From: Embleya sp049739465
GTDB lineage: Bacteria > Actinomycetota > Actinomycetes > Streptomycetales > Streptomycetaceae
DNA length: 64,000 nucleotides
NCBI RefSeq assembly: GCF_049739465.1
Contig: NZ_JBMHHY010000020.1
Location: 124,001-188,000, forward strand
Reading direction: 5' to 3'
Shown here: positions 37,102 to 46,571 of the stretch, piece by piece
Numbering within the stretch: the first letter of the stretch is position 1
Layout: every line of letters begins with the position of its first letter
The notes under the pieces: generated by a model
What the model was told of the DNA's origin: nothing
The model's input: the letters and a program-made list of their open reading frames with translations, nothing else
The model's database searches: none
Position numbers and translations under genes: made by a program

Positions 37102-37506
37102 GTGCCGGGTGTGACGACTACGGAACGTTTCGCCGACCGGCTGGTCCGCCCGGCGACCTTCGGCTGGGGCGCGGCCCGCGCGGCGCTCGGCGTGGTCGCG
37201 TTGCTCGATCCGCCCCGGGTGTCCCGGCCGTGGATCGGCGCCGACGCGGACCGCACGGGGGCGTTGGTGTTCGCCCGCGCGCTGGGCGGGCGCGACGTGG
37301 CGCTCGGGGCGGGCGCGATGTACACGGCGGTCCGGGGCGAGCCGGTCCGGCCCTGGGCCCTGGCGGGCGCAGCGGCCGACCTCGGCGACACGCTGATCAC
37401 CTGCGTACACCGGCGCGAACTGCCGCGCGGGCGCCGCGCCTTCATCGCCTGCCTGGCCGGCGGCTCGGCGCTGCTCGGCACGGCCCTGGCACTCGCCGAG
37501 CGGTAG
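37102..37506 (+). CDS. small membrane protein (DUF4267-like)
   Basis: The 134-residue protein has about three hydrophobic segments (GAARAALGVVALL, ALGGRDVALGAGAM, FIACLAGGSALLGTALALA) with a TERFADRLVRPATFGWG start. It resembles small actinobacterial membrane proteins of the DUF4267 type, though I cannot confirm this. GTG 37102 is preceded by GGGAG. It converges with the P-type ATPase gene, and a strong hairpin lies between them. Confidence 0.72.
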   Translation: MPGVTTTERFADRLVRPATFGWGAARAALGVVALLDPPRVSRPWIGADADRTGALVFARALGGRDVALGAGAMYTAVRGEPVRPWALAGAAADLGDTLITCVHRRELPRGRRAFIACLAGGSALLGTALALAER

Positions 37507-37528
37507 CGGTGGTGGTGGGCCCGAAACC

Positions 37529-37568
37529 CGCACGCGGGCCGGACCGTCACCGGTCCGACCCGCGTGCG
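37529..37568. terminator. strong bidirectional terminator between membrane protein and P-type ATPase genes
   Basis: CGCACGCGGG pairs with CCCGCGTGCG, and an inner GGACCG/CGGTCC stem adds to it, across a 40-base palindrome. Confidence 0.75.
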
Positions 37569-37583
37569 TGCGTCGGCAGCCGG

Positions 37584-40052
37584 TCAGGCCGCCACCTCGT
37601 TCGCCAACCGGCGCTTGTTCCAGTAGGCGACCACCTCCAGGAGCAGCCCGGCCGCGATGGCGAGACCGACCGCGGTCCACGGCATCTGCGTGCCGACCAG
37701 CTTGAGTTCGAAGAAGTTCTGCAACCAGGGCACGGTCAACACCGTGGCGAACCCGGCCCCCATCACCAGGACCAACGCGATCCGCCACCACGTGTACGGC
37801 CGGGCGATGATCGCGAGCACCCACAGGCCGACCAGGAACAACGTCAGGGTCGCGATCGAGGTCTCCGCCGTACGCGTGGCGTCGGTGGCGCCGTAGTGCG
37901 AGCGGGCCAGCAGATACGCGGTGAAGGTGGCCGCGCCGGCGATCGCCCCGGACGGCCCGGAGTAGCGCAGCACCCGCTTGACGAAGCCGGGCCGGGCCCG
38001 CTCCTTGTTCGGCGCCAGCGCCAGGAAGAAGGCCGGCGTACCGATGGTGAACCAGGCCAGCAGGGTCAGGTGCCGGGGCAGGAACGGGTAGGGCACGTTG
38101 GCGATCACCACGAGGATGGCCAGCAGCACCGAGTAGGCGGTCTTGGTCAGGAACAGGTTGGAGACCCGCTCGATGTTGCCGATCACCCGGCGGCCCTCGC
38201 CGACCACCGACGGCAGCGTGGCGAAGCTGTTGTCCAGGAGCACGATCTGCGCGACGCCCTTGGTGGCCTCGCTGCCCGAGCCCATCGACACGCCGATGTC
38301 GGCGTCCTTGAGCGCGAGCACGTCGTTGACGCCGTCGCCGGTCATCGCCACGTTGTGGCCGCGCGACTGGAGGGCGGCGACCATGTCCCGCTTCTGCTGC
38401 GGGGTGACCCGGCCGAAGACCGTGTTGGCCTCCAGCACGTCGGCGAGTGCGTTCTGGTCGGTGGGCAGCGTGCGGGCGTCCACCGGGTGGTCGGCGCCCT
38501 TGATGCCCAGCTTGGCGGCCACCGCGCCGACCGAGATCGCGTTGTCCCCGGAGATCACCTTGGCCGCGACGCCCTGTTCGGCGAAGTAGTCCAGGGTCGC
38601 GCCCGCGTCGTGTCGCAGCCGCTGTTCGAGCACGATCAGCGCGGCGGGCGTCACGTTTGACCCGTCCGGGCCGCCGACCAGCGAGTCCACGGTGTGCGCG
38701 AGCGAGGCGTCGGTACGCACCAGCATCAGCACTCGCAGGCCCTGCGCGCCGAGCCGTTCGGCCTCGGCGAGCAGTTCGCCGTGCGCCCGCGTGGTCACCA
38801 GCACCTCGGGGGCGCCGATCAACCAGGTGGCCCGCGCGCCGTCGACCTCGAAGGTCGCGCCGCTGTACTTGCGGGCCGAGGAGAACGGCACGCTCTCCAC
38901 CGACGTCCACCCCGGTACGGCCGGGCATTCCTCGATGATCGCGGCCAGGCTGGCGTTCGGCCGGGGCTCGGTGGTGCCGAGCGCGCCGAGCGCGGCCCGG
39001 ACCGGCAGGCCCTCGGTCAGCTCGCGCACCTCGGCGACGTTCATCCCGCCCTCGGTGAGCGTGCCGGTCTTGTCCAGGCAGACCACGTCCACCCGGGCCA
39101 GCCCCTCGATCGCGGGCAACTCCTGGACCAGGCACTGCTTGCGACCCAGGCGCACCACACCGACCGCGAAGGCCAGCGAGGTGAGCAGCACCAGGCCCTC
39201 GGGGACCATCGGCACGATGCCCGCGATCATCCGGGTCACCGCCTCGCGCCCGGTGGTGTTCTCCAGCCGGTACTGGCTGATGATCAGCGCGATCGCGGCC
39301 GGGAACAGGATCCAGGTGACGTACTTGAGGATCGTGCTGATCCCGTTGCGCAGTTCGGAGGCGACCAGGGTGAACTTGCTGGCCTCCTCCATCAGCTGCG
39401 CGGCGTAGGCCTCGCGACCCACCCGGGTCGCGGCGAACGCACCGTTGCCGGCCACCACGAAGCTGCCGGACATCACCGGATCGCCAGGACGCTTGATCAC
39501 CGGGTCGGCCTCGCCGGTGAGCAGCGACTCGTCGATCTCCAGGTTGTCGGCCTCGACCACGACGCCGTCCACCGCGGCCTTGTCGCCGGCGCCCAGCTCG
39601 ATCACGTCGTCGAGCACGATGTCGGAGGGCGACAGCGCGACCGCCTGACCGTCGCGGCGCACCACCGGCTTGGACTCGCCGATCACCGCGAGCCGGTCCA
39701 GGGTGCGCTTGGCGCGCATCTCCTGAATGATGCCGATCCCGGTGTTGGCGATGATCACGAAGCCGAACAGGCCGTCCTTGACCGACCCGACCGACAGGAT
39801 GATCAGCCAGAGCACGCCGATCACGGCGTTGAAGCGGGTGAAGACGTTCGCCTTGACGATTTCGGTCGTCGATCGGCTCGAGCGCACCGGGACGTCGTTG
39901 ACGTCCCCTCTCGCGACCCGTTCCGCGACATCCGCGGTGGTCAGTCCCACACCGGAGCGCACGATGGGTTCGCTTTCCTTCCCGTCGGGTCTGTCGATCG
40001 GTGGGATGGCCGTCGTCTCTCCGGGCCCGGCGCCCGGCAAAGGCTGAGTCAT
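37584..40052 (-). CDS. P-type cation-transporting ATPase (CtpE-like)
   Basis: This 822-residue membrane pump has the P-type signature: TGEADPVI (TGE loop), DKTGTLTEGG with phosphorylated Asp near residue 320, VISGDN and GDGVNDVLALKDADIG. The fourth membrane helix has VPMVPEGL, not CPx, so it is not a heavy-metal P1B ATPase. PEGL is found in Ca2+/Mn2+-type pumps and in mycobacterial CtpE, a Ca2+ transporter. About ten membrane helices are arranged 4 + 6. It lies downstream of the M16 operon on the same strand, but a terminator intervenes. Confidence 0.88.
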   Translation of the reverse strand: MTQPLPGAGPGETTAIPPIDRPDGKESEPIVRSGVGLTTADVAERVARGDVNDVPVRSSRSTTEIVKANVFTRFNAVIGVLWLIILSVGSVKDGLFGFVIIANTGIGIIQEMRAKRTLDRLAVIGESKPVVRRDGQAVALSPSDIVLDDVIELGAGDKAAVDGVVVEADNLEIDESLLTGEADPVIKRPGDPVMSGSFVVAGNGAFAATRVGREAYAAQLMEEASKFTLVASELRNGISTILKYVTWILFPAAIALIISQYRLENTTGREAVTRMIAGIVPMVPEGLVLLTSLAFAVGVVRLGRKQCLVQELPAIEGLARVDVVCLDKTGTLTEGGMNVAEVRELTEGLPVRAALGALGTTEPRPNASLAAIIEECPAVPGWTSVESVPFSSARKYSGATFEVDGARATWLIGAPEVLVTTRAHGELLAEAERLGAQGLRVLMLVRTDASLAHTVDSLVGGPDGSNVTPAALIVLEQRLRHDAGATLDYFAEQGVAAKVISGDNAISVGAVAAKLGIKGADHPVDARTLPTDQNALADVLEANTVFGRVTPQQKRDMVAALQSRGHNVAMTGDGVNDVLALKDADIGVSMGSGSEATKGVAQIVLLDNSFATLPSVVGEGRRVIGNIERVSNLFLTKTAYSVLLAILVVIANVPYPFLPRHLTLLAWFTIGTPAFFLALAPNKERARPGFVKRVLRYSGPSGAIAGAATFTAYLLARSHYGATDATRTAETSIATLTLFLVGLWVLAIIARPYTWWRIALVLVMGAGFATVLTVPWLQNFFELKLVGTQMPWTAVGLAIAAGLLLEVVAYWNKRRLANEVAA

Positions 40053-40086
40053 GGGTCTACCGTAAGTGCCCCAAGCAACAGGCGTT

Positions 40087-40121
40087 GGCGGTGGGCCGGC
40101 CGTTGTGCTCGGCCCACCGCC
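40087..40121 (-). terminator. terminator of the M16 protease operon
   Basis: A 12-bp perfect stem (GGCGGTGGGCCG / CGGCCCACCGCC) lies 10 bases beyond the stop of the second M16 gene. Confidence 0.8.
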
Positions 40122-40130
40122 GCAGCATCG

Positions 40131-41495
40131 CTACTCGACGACCGTGACCGGTCCGAGCGCGAGTGCCTCCAGCGGCTCGCGGATCTTGCCCGCGTCGCCC
40201 ACCAGGACCACCACGAGGTGCTCCGGGTCGAACCCGGCGGACGCCGCCGCGGCGGCGTCCTCGGTCCGCACCGCGGCCAGCCGCAGGTAGAGCTCCGGCA
40301 GGTAGTCGTCCGGCAACCGCTCGGCGGCCATGTCCGCGAGCGAGTCGCACACCGCGCGCGGCGTCACGTACTTCAGCGGCGCCACCCCCACGATGCTCTG
40401 TACCGCCGCGTCCCGCTCGCCGTCGGTCAGCCCCTCGGCGGCCAGCGTGCGCAGCACGGTGACCAGGTCCGCGACGGCCGGGCCGGTGACGTCGGTCTCC
40501 ACCGAGCCGTGGATGGCCAGCAGCGAGCCGCCCGGCAACGACTGGTTGGCCGCCCGCACGCCGTAGGTGTAGCCCTTCTCCTCGCGCAGCACCCGGTCCA
40601 GGCGCGAGGTGAGGGTGCCGCCCAGGCAGTAGGTGCCGATGCTCAGGGCGGGCCACGAGGCGTCCTCGCGGCCCGGTCCGGTCCGCCCGACCAGCAGCTG
40701 GGTCTGCACGCTGCCCGGCCGGTCCACGATCACCACGCGCGCGTGGTCGTCGGCGATCACCGGGCCCGGCTGCGAGAGCTCGGCGGGCGCCGCGCTCCAG
40801 GTGCCGATGGTGCGCTCGAGCACGCCGGTGACATCGACGCCGGCGAAGTCGCCGACCACGACCAGGGTCGCGGTCTGCGGGCGCACGTGAGCGGTGAAGA
40901 AGTCCCACACCGCCGCGCGATCCACCCGCGCGACGCTCTCCGCGGTACCCGCGCGCGGCCGGGACAGCCGCACCGAGTCGTCGAACAGGGTCGCGTTCAG
41001 CGCGAACGCCGCCCGCCGGGGCGGGCTGGCCATTTCGTGCACGATCTCGTCCAGGCGCTGCCGGACCAGCCGGTCCACCTCGTCCGCCGGGAAGGCCGGC
41101 GCCCGCATCGCGTCCGCGAGCAGCCCCAGGGCCCGCTCCAGGCGCGAGGCGGGCACGTCCAGCGCGACCCGCACGCCGGGGTGGTCGGCGTCGGTGTGGA
41201 TCGTCGCACCGCAGCTCTCCAGCTCGGCGGCGAACTCCTCGGCCTCCATCTTGTCGGTGCCCTCGGTCAGCGCCCGCGCCATGATCGTCGCGACGCCCTC
41301 GCACCCGGTCGGCTCGGCGGCCAGCGGCGAGTCGAGCACCAGCTCGACCGCCACCACCTTCTGGCCGGGCCGGTCCACCCGCAGCACGGTCAGGCCGTTG
41401 CCGAGCACCGAGCGCCGCGGCGCGGGGAAGGTCCATTCGCGGGCCACCCCCGCGCCGGGGCGCGGGTGGAACACCATCTCGCCGGTCTGGGTCAC
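40131..41495 (-). CDS. M16 peptidase-family protein, non-catalytic partner
   Basis: The 454-residue protein is a two-domain M16 (insulinase-family) polypeptide with the expected pattern VRLSRPRAGTAESV and QTQLLVGRTGPGRED. The HxxEH zinc motif is missing; the corresponding segment reads GCEGVATIMARAL. Such proteins partner an active M16 subunit, as in processing peptidases. GTG 41495 overlaps the preceding M16 stop by 4 bases, which fits a tight heterodimer. The end is followed by a terminator. Confidence 0.88.
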   Translation of the reverse strand: MTQTGEMVFHPRPGAGVAREWTFPAPRRSVLGNGLTVLRVDRPGQKVVAVELVLDSPLAAEPTGCEGVATIMARALTEGTDKMEAEEFAAELESCGATIHTDADHPGVRVALDVPASRLERALGLLADAMRAPAFPADEVDRLVRQRLDEIVHEMASPPRRAAFALNATLFDDSVRLSRPRAGTAESVARVDRAAVWDFFTAHVRPQTATLVVVGDFAGVDVTGVLERTIGTWSAAPAELSQPGPVIADDHARVVIVDRPGSVQTQLLVGRTGPGREDASWPALSIGTYCLGGTLTSRLDRVLREEKGYTYGVRAANQSLPGGSLLAIHGSVETDVTGPAVADLVTVLRTLAAEGLTDGERDAAVQSIVGVAPLKYVTPRAVCDSLADMAAERLPDDYLPELYLRLAAVRTEDAAAAASAGFDPEHLVVVLVGDAGKIREPLEALALGPVTVVE

Positions 41496-42811
41496 GCGAC
41501 CTGCTCCTCGTTCTCGTCCGCGTCGTCGGTCGGTTCGTACACCAGCACCGCCCGGTTGTCCGGCACCAGGCGCTCGGCGGCCACCGCCCGCACCTCCTCG
41601 GCCGTGATCTCCAGGAGCCGGTCCAGCGCGGTGAACGCCAGGTTCGCGTCGCCGAACAGCGTCGCGTAGCGGCACAGTTCGTCGGCCCGTCCGCCGACGG
41701 TGGCCATCGTGTCCAAGTAGGCGCGCTCCAACTGGGCCTGCGCGCGCTCGAGTTCGGCCGGGGTGGGCCCCTCGGCGGCGAACCGGGCGAGTTCCTCGGC
41801 GACCGCCGCGTCGATCGCCTCCACCGCACCCGAGCCGGACGCCTTCACGTCCAGCATCGCCACCGACGCGGTGCCCGACAGGCGCATCAGCCCGGCCCCC
41901 GCGTAGACCGCGAGTTCGTCGTGCCGCACCAGGCGGGTGTTCAGCCGCGAACTCTCCCCCTCGGCGAGCACGGTGAGCGCGATGTCCGCGGCGTCCGCGC
42001 CGCGGGTGCCGTCGGCGGGCATCCGGTAGGCGGCCATCAGCGCCGGCGAGGGCACGTCCTCGTGCACCACCTCGCGCGACTCGGCGCCGAGCAGCGCGGG
42101 CAACGCGCCGTCCGCGGGCACCGGCTTGCCGTCGTGCGCGGGGATACTCCCGAAGTACTTCTCCACCCACGCGAGCGTCTGCTCGGGGTCCACGTCGCCG
42201 ACGATCGCGAGCACCGCGTTGTTCGGCGCGTAGTAGGTCCGGAAGAACGCCTGGCAGTCGGCCAGCGAGGTGGCGTCCAGGTCGGCCATCGAGCCGATCG
42301 GCATGTGGTGGTACGGGTGGCCCTCGGGGAAGGCCATCGCCACCAGGCGCTCCCACGCGGTGCCGTAGGGCACGTTGTCGTAGCGCTGCCGGCGCTCGTT
42401 CTTGACCACGTCGCGCTGGTTGTCCAGGCTCTCCTCGGTCAGCGCCCGCAGCAGCCCGCCCATCCGGTCCGCCTCCAGCCACAACGCGAGTTCGACCTGA
42501 TGCGCGGGCATCGTCTCGAAGTAGTTGGTGCGCTCGAAACTGGTGGTGCCGTTGAGCGAACCGCCCGCGGACTGGACGAACTCGAAGTGCTCGTTGCCGT
42601 GCACGTTGGCCGAGCCCTGGAACATCAGGTGCTCGAAGAGGTGCGCGAGCCCGGTCCGCCCGGGCCGTTCGTGCCGTGAGCCCACGTCGTACCAGAGGCA
42701 GACGGCGGCCACGGGGTCGACGTGGTCCTCCGAGAGCACCACGCGGAGCCCGTTGCCGAGGGTGTGCGTGGTCGCGGTGAACCCCAACGATGCAGTCGCC
42801 GGTCCTGCCAT
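41492..42811 (-). CDS. M16 family zinc metallopeptidase, catalytic subunit
   Basis: The 439-residue peptidase contains the inverted zinc motif HLFEHLMFQGS at about residues 57-67 and the distal Glu of this family. It resembles mitochondrial-processing-peptidase-like enzymes such as YmxG of Bacillus. Its neighbour lacks the motif, so the pair probably forms a heterodimer. ATG 42811 lies after GGACGG; a GTG at 42865 is in frame. In streptomycetes the pair sits close to parC, as here. Confidence 0.92.
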   Translation of the reverse strand: MAGPATASLGFTATTHTLGNGLRVVLSEDHVDPVAAVCLWYDVGSRHERPGRTGLAHLFEHLMFQGSANVHGNEHFEFVQSAGGSLNGTTSFERTNYFETMPAHQVELALWLEADRMGGLLRALTEESLDNQRDVVKNERRQRYDNVPYGTAWERLVAMAFPEGHPYHHMPIGSMADLDATSLADCQAFFRTYYAPNNAVLAIVGDVDPEQTLAWVEKYFGSIPAHDGKPVPADGALPALLGAESREVVHEDVPSPALMAAYRMPADGTRGADAADIALTVLAEGESSRLNTRLVRHDELAVYAGAGLMRLSGTASVAMLDVKASGSGAVEAIDAAVAEELARFAAEGPTPAELERAQAQLERAYLDTMATVGGRADELCRYATLFGDANLAFTALDRLLEITAEEVRAVAAERLVPDNRAVLVYEPTDDADENEEQVA

Positions 42812-42832
42812 AAGCCCATCCGTCCTCTCCTG

Positions 42833-42863
42833 GAGGGTGACCGCCGCGACGGCGGCCACCCTC
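42833..42863. terminator. hairpin upstream of the M16 operon and downstream of the DUF2630 gene
   Basis: GAGGGTGACCGCCG pairs with CGGCGGCCACCCTC, one mismatch. It follows the DUF2630 stop by about 90 bases and precedes the M16 start. Confidence 0.55.
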
Positions 42864-42949
42864 ACCCTAACGACGCGAAGGACTCCTTCGACTCCCGCTC
42901 GTGGGGCTGTTCGCGGTGGGCGAAGCGGCGACGATGCGCGGCCCGACGG

Positions 42950-43195
42950 CTACTGCTGGTAGCCCTCGACCTCGCGCGCGGGCCGCGCGGCGGCCGCGGC
43001 CGGATCCGCGCCCGCGTCGCGCAACGCCTGCCGCTGCCGCAACAGGTCCCAGCATCGGTCGAGTTCGGCCTCCACCTCGGCCAGTCGGCCGTGCTCCTCG
43101 CCGGTGCCGATCACACCTTGCGCAAGTTGTTCGCGCAGGGCACGCTCCTGCTCGACCATGTCGGTGATGCGTTCGCGGATCTGCTTGTCGTCCAT
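42950..43195 (-). CDS. DUF2630 family protein
   Basis: The 81-residue protein begins MDDKQIRERITDMVEQERALREQ and is a predicted helical coil throughout, with LAEVEAELDRCWDLLRQRQALRDAG. This matches the small actinobacterial DUF2630 family, whose role is unknown. ATG 43195 has AAAGGG upstream. It is divergent from parC across 249 bases, which contain no other gene. Much longer readings antisense to parC are shadows. Confidence 0.88.
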   Translation of the reverse strand: MDDKQIRERITDMVEQERALREQLAQGVIGTGEEHGRLAEVEAELDRCWDLLRQRQALRDAGADPAAAAARPAREVEGYQQ

Positions 43196-43444
43196 CGCGG
43201 AACCCTTTCTTTTCCTGCTCGGACGGCGGCCGGAGACTGCGGCACAACCGTGGGCCAAAGGGCTGTCCTTCCCCCCTCGCACGGCCCTCAAGCACGCTGT
43301 CACCCGGGTCGATGCACTCACATGTCGCACCGGCGCGCCACAATGGGCACGCCGTGCGGGCCGTCCCCGGCCGCGCCGCCCTCGGGCGGACACGGGAGAC
43401 ACGGCCCGGCGCCGGCCCGAAGAAGCAAAGGAGCAACGCCGCGC

Positions 43445-45913
43445 ATGGCCCGCCGTAGTACGAAAACTTCCGGTCCGCAGCCACCGGACGACTTCGAGGA
43501 ACGCATCCTCGACATCGATGTCGTCGACGAGATGCAGGGCTCCTTCCTGGAGTACGCCTACTCGGTCATCTACTCGCGGGCACTGCCGGACGCCCGCGAC
43601 GGGCTCAAGCCCGTGCACCGCCGCATCCTCTACCAAGCCGCCGAGATGGGCCTGCGCCCCGACCGGGGCTACGTCAAGTGCGCCCGCGTCGTGGGCGAGG
43701 TGATGGGCAAGCTGCACCCGCACGGTGACGGCCCCATCTACGACACCCTGGTGCGGATGGCACAGCCGTTCTCGATGCGCCTGCCGCTGATCGACGGCCA
43801 CGGGAACTTCGGCTCGCTCGGCGGCGACGACCCGCCGGCCGCGATGCGATACACCGAGTCCCGGCTGTCCTCGGCCGCGATGTTGATGGTCGACTCGATC
43901 GACGAGGACGTCGTCGACTTCGGCCCCAACTACGACGGTCAGGAACAGGAACCGGGGGTCCTGCCCGCCGCGTTCCCGAACCTGCTCGTCAACGGGGCCT
44001 CCGGGATCGCGGTCGGCATGGCCACCAACATGCCCCCGCACAACCTGGTCGAGGTGGTCTCCGCGGCCCGCCATCTGATCCGCCACCCCACCGCCGATCT
44101 CGACGACCTGATGCGCCACGTCCCCGGTCCCGACCTGCCCACCGGCGGTCGGATCGTCGGTCTGGGCGGCGTCCGCGACGCCTACGAGAAGGGCCGCGGC
44201 ACCTTCAAGATCCGCGCCACCGCGACGATCGAGTCGGTCACCGCGCGCCGCAAGGGCATCGTGGTCACCGAACTGCCGTACAACGTCGGCCCGGAGCGGG
44301 TGATCGCCAAGATCAAGGAGTTGGTGCAGGCCAAGAAGGTCCAGGGCATCGCGGACCTGAAGGACCTCACCGACCGCTCGCACGGGCTGCGGCTGGTCAT
44401 CGAGATCAAGAACGGCTTCAACCCCGAGGCGATCCTCCAGCAGCTCTACAAGCTGACGCCGATGGAGGAGACCTTCGGCATCAACAACGTCGCCCTGGTC
44501 GACGGCCAGCCGCTGACCCTGGGTCTGAAGGAACTGCTCCAGGTATACGTCGACCACCGCTTCGAGGTGGTCCGCCGGCGCAGCGAGTTCCGCCGCCGCA
44601 AGCGCCAGGAGCGGCTGCACCTGGTCGACGGTCTGCTCGTCGCGCTGATCGACATCGACCGCGTGATCGAGCTGATCCGCTCCAGCGACAACTCGGCGCA
44701 GGCCAAGGAACGTCTGATGGAGACGTTCTCGCTGTCCGACATCCAGGCGTCCTACATCCTGGACACCCCGCTGCGCCGGCTCACCCGGTTCGACCGGATC
44801 GAACTGGAGGCCGAGCAGGAGCGGCTGCGCGCCGAGATCGCCGAGCTGACCACGATCCTGGAGGACGACAAGCTGCTGCGGAAGGTCGTCTCGGACGAGT
44901 TGGCCGCGGTGTCCAAGAAGTACGGCACGCCGCGCCGCACGGTGCTCCTGGAATCGGCGGAGGTCTCCGCCGCGGCCGTCCCGCTCCAGGTCACCGACGC
45001 GCCCTGCACCGTTCTGCTGTCCTCCACCGGCCTGCTGGCCCGCACCTCGACCGGCGGCCCGCTGCCGCCCGAGGGGGATCGGGCCAGGCACGACCTGGTG
45101 GTCTCCTCGGTCGCGGCCACGGTGCGCGGCGAGGTCGGCGCGGTCACCAGCACCGGCCGGCTGGTCCGGATCAACGTGGTCGACCTGCCCGCGCTGCCGG
45201 AGACCGCGACCGCGCCGAACCTGGCCGGCGGCGCGCCGCTGTCCGAGTTCGTCTCGCTCGAGTCGGACGAACGACTGGTGTGCCTGACCACGCTGTCCGC
45301 CGACTCCCCCGGGCTCGCGCTCGGCACCGCGCAGGGGGTGGTCAAGCGGGTCGTGCCGGACTATCCGGCGAACAAGGACGACCTGGAGGTGATCGCGTTG
45401 CGCGAGGGCGACTCGATCGTCGGCGCGGTCGAGCTGCGCACCGGCGAGGAGGACCTGGTCTTCGTCACCGACGACGCGCAGTTGTTGCGTTTCCAGGCGT
45501 CGATGGTCCGGCCGCAGGGCCGCCCGGCGGGCGGCATGGCCGGGATCAAGCTCGGCACCAAGCAGTCGGTGATCTCGTTCACCGCGGTGGATCCGGGCGC
45601 GGACGCCGTGGTGGTCACCGTCGCCGCCTACAGCGGCGACGCGCTGTTCGGTTCGGAATACGGCACCTGCAAGGTCACCCCGTTCGCCGAGTATCCGCGC
45701 AAGGGCCGGGCCACCGGCGGCGTGCGCTGCCAGCGTTTCCTCAAGGGCGAGACCACCCTGCGGCTGGCCTGGGCGGGCCCGCAGCCTGCCCGGGCCGCGG
45801 ACGCGAAGGGCGCGCCGGTCGAATTGCCCGCGCTCGACCCGCGCCGGGACGGCTCCGGGACACCGCTGGTCAAGCCCGTCGAGGTGGTCGGCGGACCGCC
45901 CGGCACCGCCTGA
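43445..45913 (+). CDS. parC: DNA topoisomerase IV subunit A (ParC, gyrase-A-like)
   Basis: The 822-residue protein is the DNA-breaking subunit of the type IIA topoisomerase that separates daughter chromosomes. The catalytic Tyr is residue 136 (AMRYTESRL). The quinolone-region motif HPHGDGPIYDTLVRMAQ and the C-terminal beta-pinwheel (LKQ-type repeats from about residue 500) are present. ATG 43445 has AAAGGAG upstream and gives the normal length. ParE is encoded 4 kb away on the other strand, and both sit in the streptomycete parC-parE-hrdB region. Confidence 0.95.
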   Translation: MARRSTKTSGPQPPDDFEERILDIDVVDEMQGSFLEYAYSVIYSRALPDARDGLKPVHRRILYQAAEMGLRPDRGYVKCARVVGEVMGKLHPHGDGPIYDTLVRMAQPFSMRLPLIDGHGNFGSLGGDDPPAAMRYTESRLSSAAMLMVDSIDEDVVDFGPNYDGQEQEPGVLPAAFPNLLVNGASGIAVGMATNMPPHNLVEVVSAARHLIRHPTADLDDLMRHVPGPDLPTGGRIVGLGGVRDAYEKGRGTFKIRATATIESVTARRKGIVVTELPYNVGPERVIAKIKELVQAKKVQGIADLKDLTDRSHGLRLVIEIKNGFNPEAILQQLYKLTPMEETFGINNVALVDGQPLTLGLKELLQVYVDHRFEVVRRRSEFRRRKRQERLHLVDGLLVALIDIDRVIELIRSSDNSAQAKERLMETFSLSDIQASYILDTPLRRLTRFDRIELEAEQERLRAEIAELTTILEDDKLLRKVVSDELAAVSKKYGTPRRTVLLESAEVSAAAVPLQVTDAPCTVLLSSTGLLARTSTGGPLPPEGDRARHDLVVSSVAATVRGEVGAVTSTGRLVRINVVDLPALPETATAPNLAGGAPLSEFVSLESDERLVCLTTLSADSPGLALGTAQGVVKRVVPDYPANKDDLEVIALREGDSIVGAVELRTGEEDLVFVTDDAQLLRFQASMVRPQGRPAGGMAGIKLGTKQSVISFTAVDPGADAVVVTVAAYSGDALFGSEYGTCKVTPFAEYPRKGRATGGVRCQRFLKGETTLRLAWAGPQPARAADAKGAPVELPALDPRRDGSGTPLVKPVEVVGGPPGTA

Positions 45914-45928
45914 CCGGCCCCACACACC

Positions 45929-45961
45929 GAGGCCCCGCGGCGTCCCTCGCCGCGGGGCCTC
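45929..45961 (+). terminator. terminator after parC
   Basis: A 14-bp perfect stem (GAGGCCCCGCGGCG / CGCCGCGGGGCCTC) with a 5-base loop lies 15 bases after the parC stop. Confidence 0.85.
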
Positions 45962-45983
45962 ACCCGTTCGTCGACCGCATCGT

Positions 45984-46457
45984 TCAGCGCGCGGCGAACT
46001 CCTCCAGGAGTTCGATCGAGCGCGCGTACTTGTGTCGCAACCGCACCTGCGTCGCCGCGTCGAGCTGGCCCAGCCGGGCCTCGGACCGGTTGTCCGCGAT
46101 GTCGGCCCGCTTGACCACCAGCGCGATCGGGTCCGCCGCCGCGCGGGCGATGCTGACCTCCAGCGGTTCGCCGGGCAGCTTGGACAGCGCTATCACCGCG
46201 GCCACCACCCGCTCCGGCACCCCGGCGGCGCGCAGGTCGTCCGCGCTCACCGGCGTGTCCTCGATCACATCGTGCAACACCGCCGCCATCCGCTGCTGGG
46301 TGCCCTCGACGTGGTTCATCACCCGCAGTGGGTGGGTGATGTACGGATGGCCACCCTTGTCCAACTGACCGTCGTGCGCGGCCCTGGCGAGCGCCACCGC
46401 GTCGTCCAACGTGAAGCCGGCTATCGCCGCGCTCCCGTCGGGCCGTCCCTGGGGCAT
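45984..46457 (-). CDS. HD-domain protein resembling a (p)ppGpp hydrolase (small alarmone hydrolase-like)
   Basis: The 157-residue protein is an HD domain closely resembling the hydrolase half of Rel/SpoT: AHDGQLDKGGHPYITHPLRV, the metal motif HDVIEDTPVS and KRADIADN, which recalls the Rel KLAD-N element. No synthetase domain is present. It could hydrolyse (p)ppGpp or another nucleotide. ATG 46457 is the start. It lies between parC and the ferredoxin-like gene. The functional call is from motif resemblance only. Confidence 0.78.
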   Translation of the reverse strand: MPQGRPDGSAAIAGFTLDDAVALARAAHDGQLDKGGHPYITHPLRVMNHVEGTQQRMAAVLHDVIEDTPVSADDLRAAGVPERVVAAVIALSKLPGEPLEVSIARAAADPIALVVKRADIADNRSEARLGQLDAATQVRLRHKYARSIELLEEFAAR

Positions 46458-46571
46458 GGCCGCCTCCCATCATTACCGTGTGCAACAACCGTACCGGGGT
46501 CGGCCGCACCGGGCGCTCGGGGCGGGGTCGATCAGGTCGCCCCGGAGGCGGACGCCATAAGGTGCACAGTC

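Noticed and set aside
42950..45925. A minus-strand open frame of 991 codons antisense to parC
   Set aside because: Only the last 81 codons (the DUF2630 gene) have a ribosome site and family similarity. The rest mirrors parC codons.
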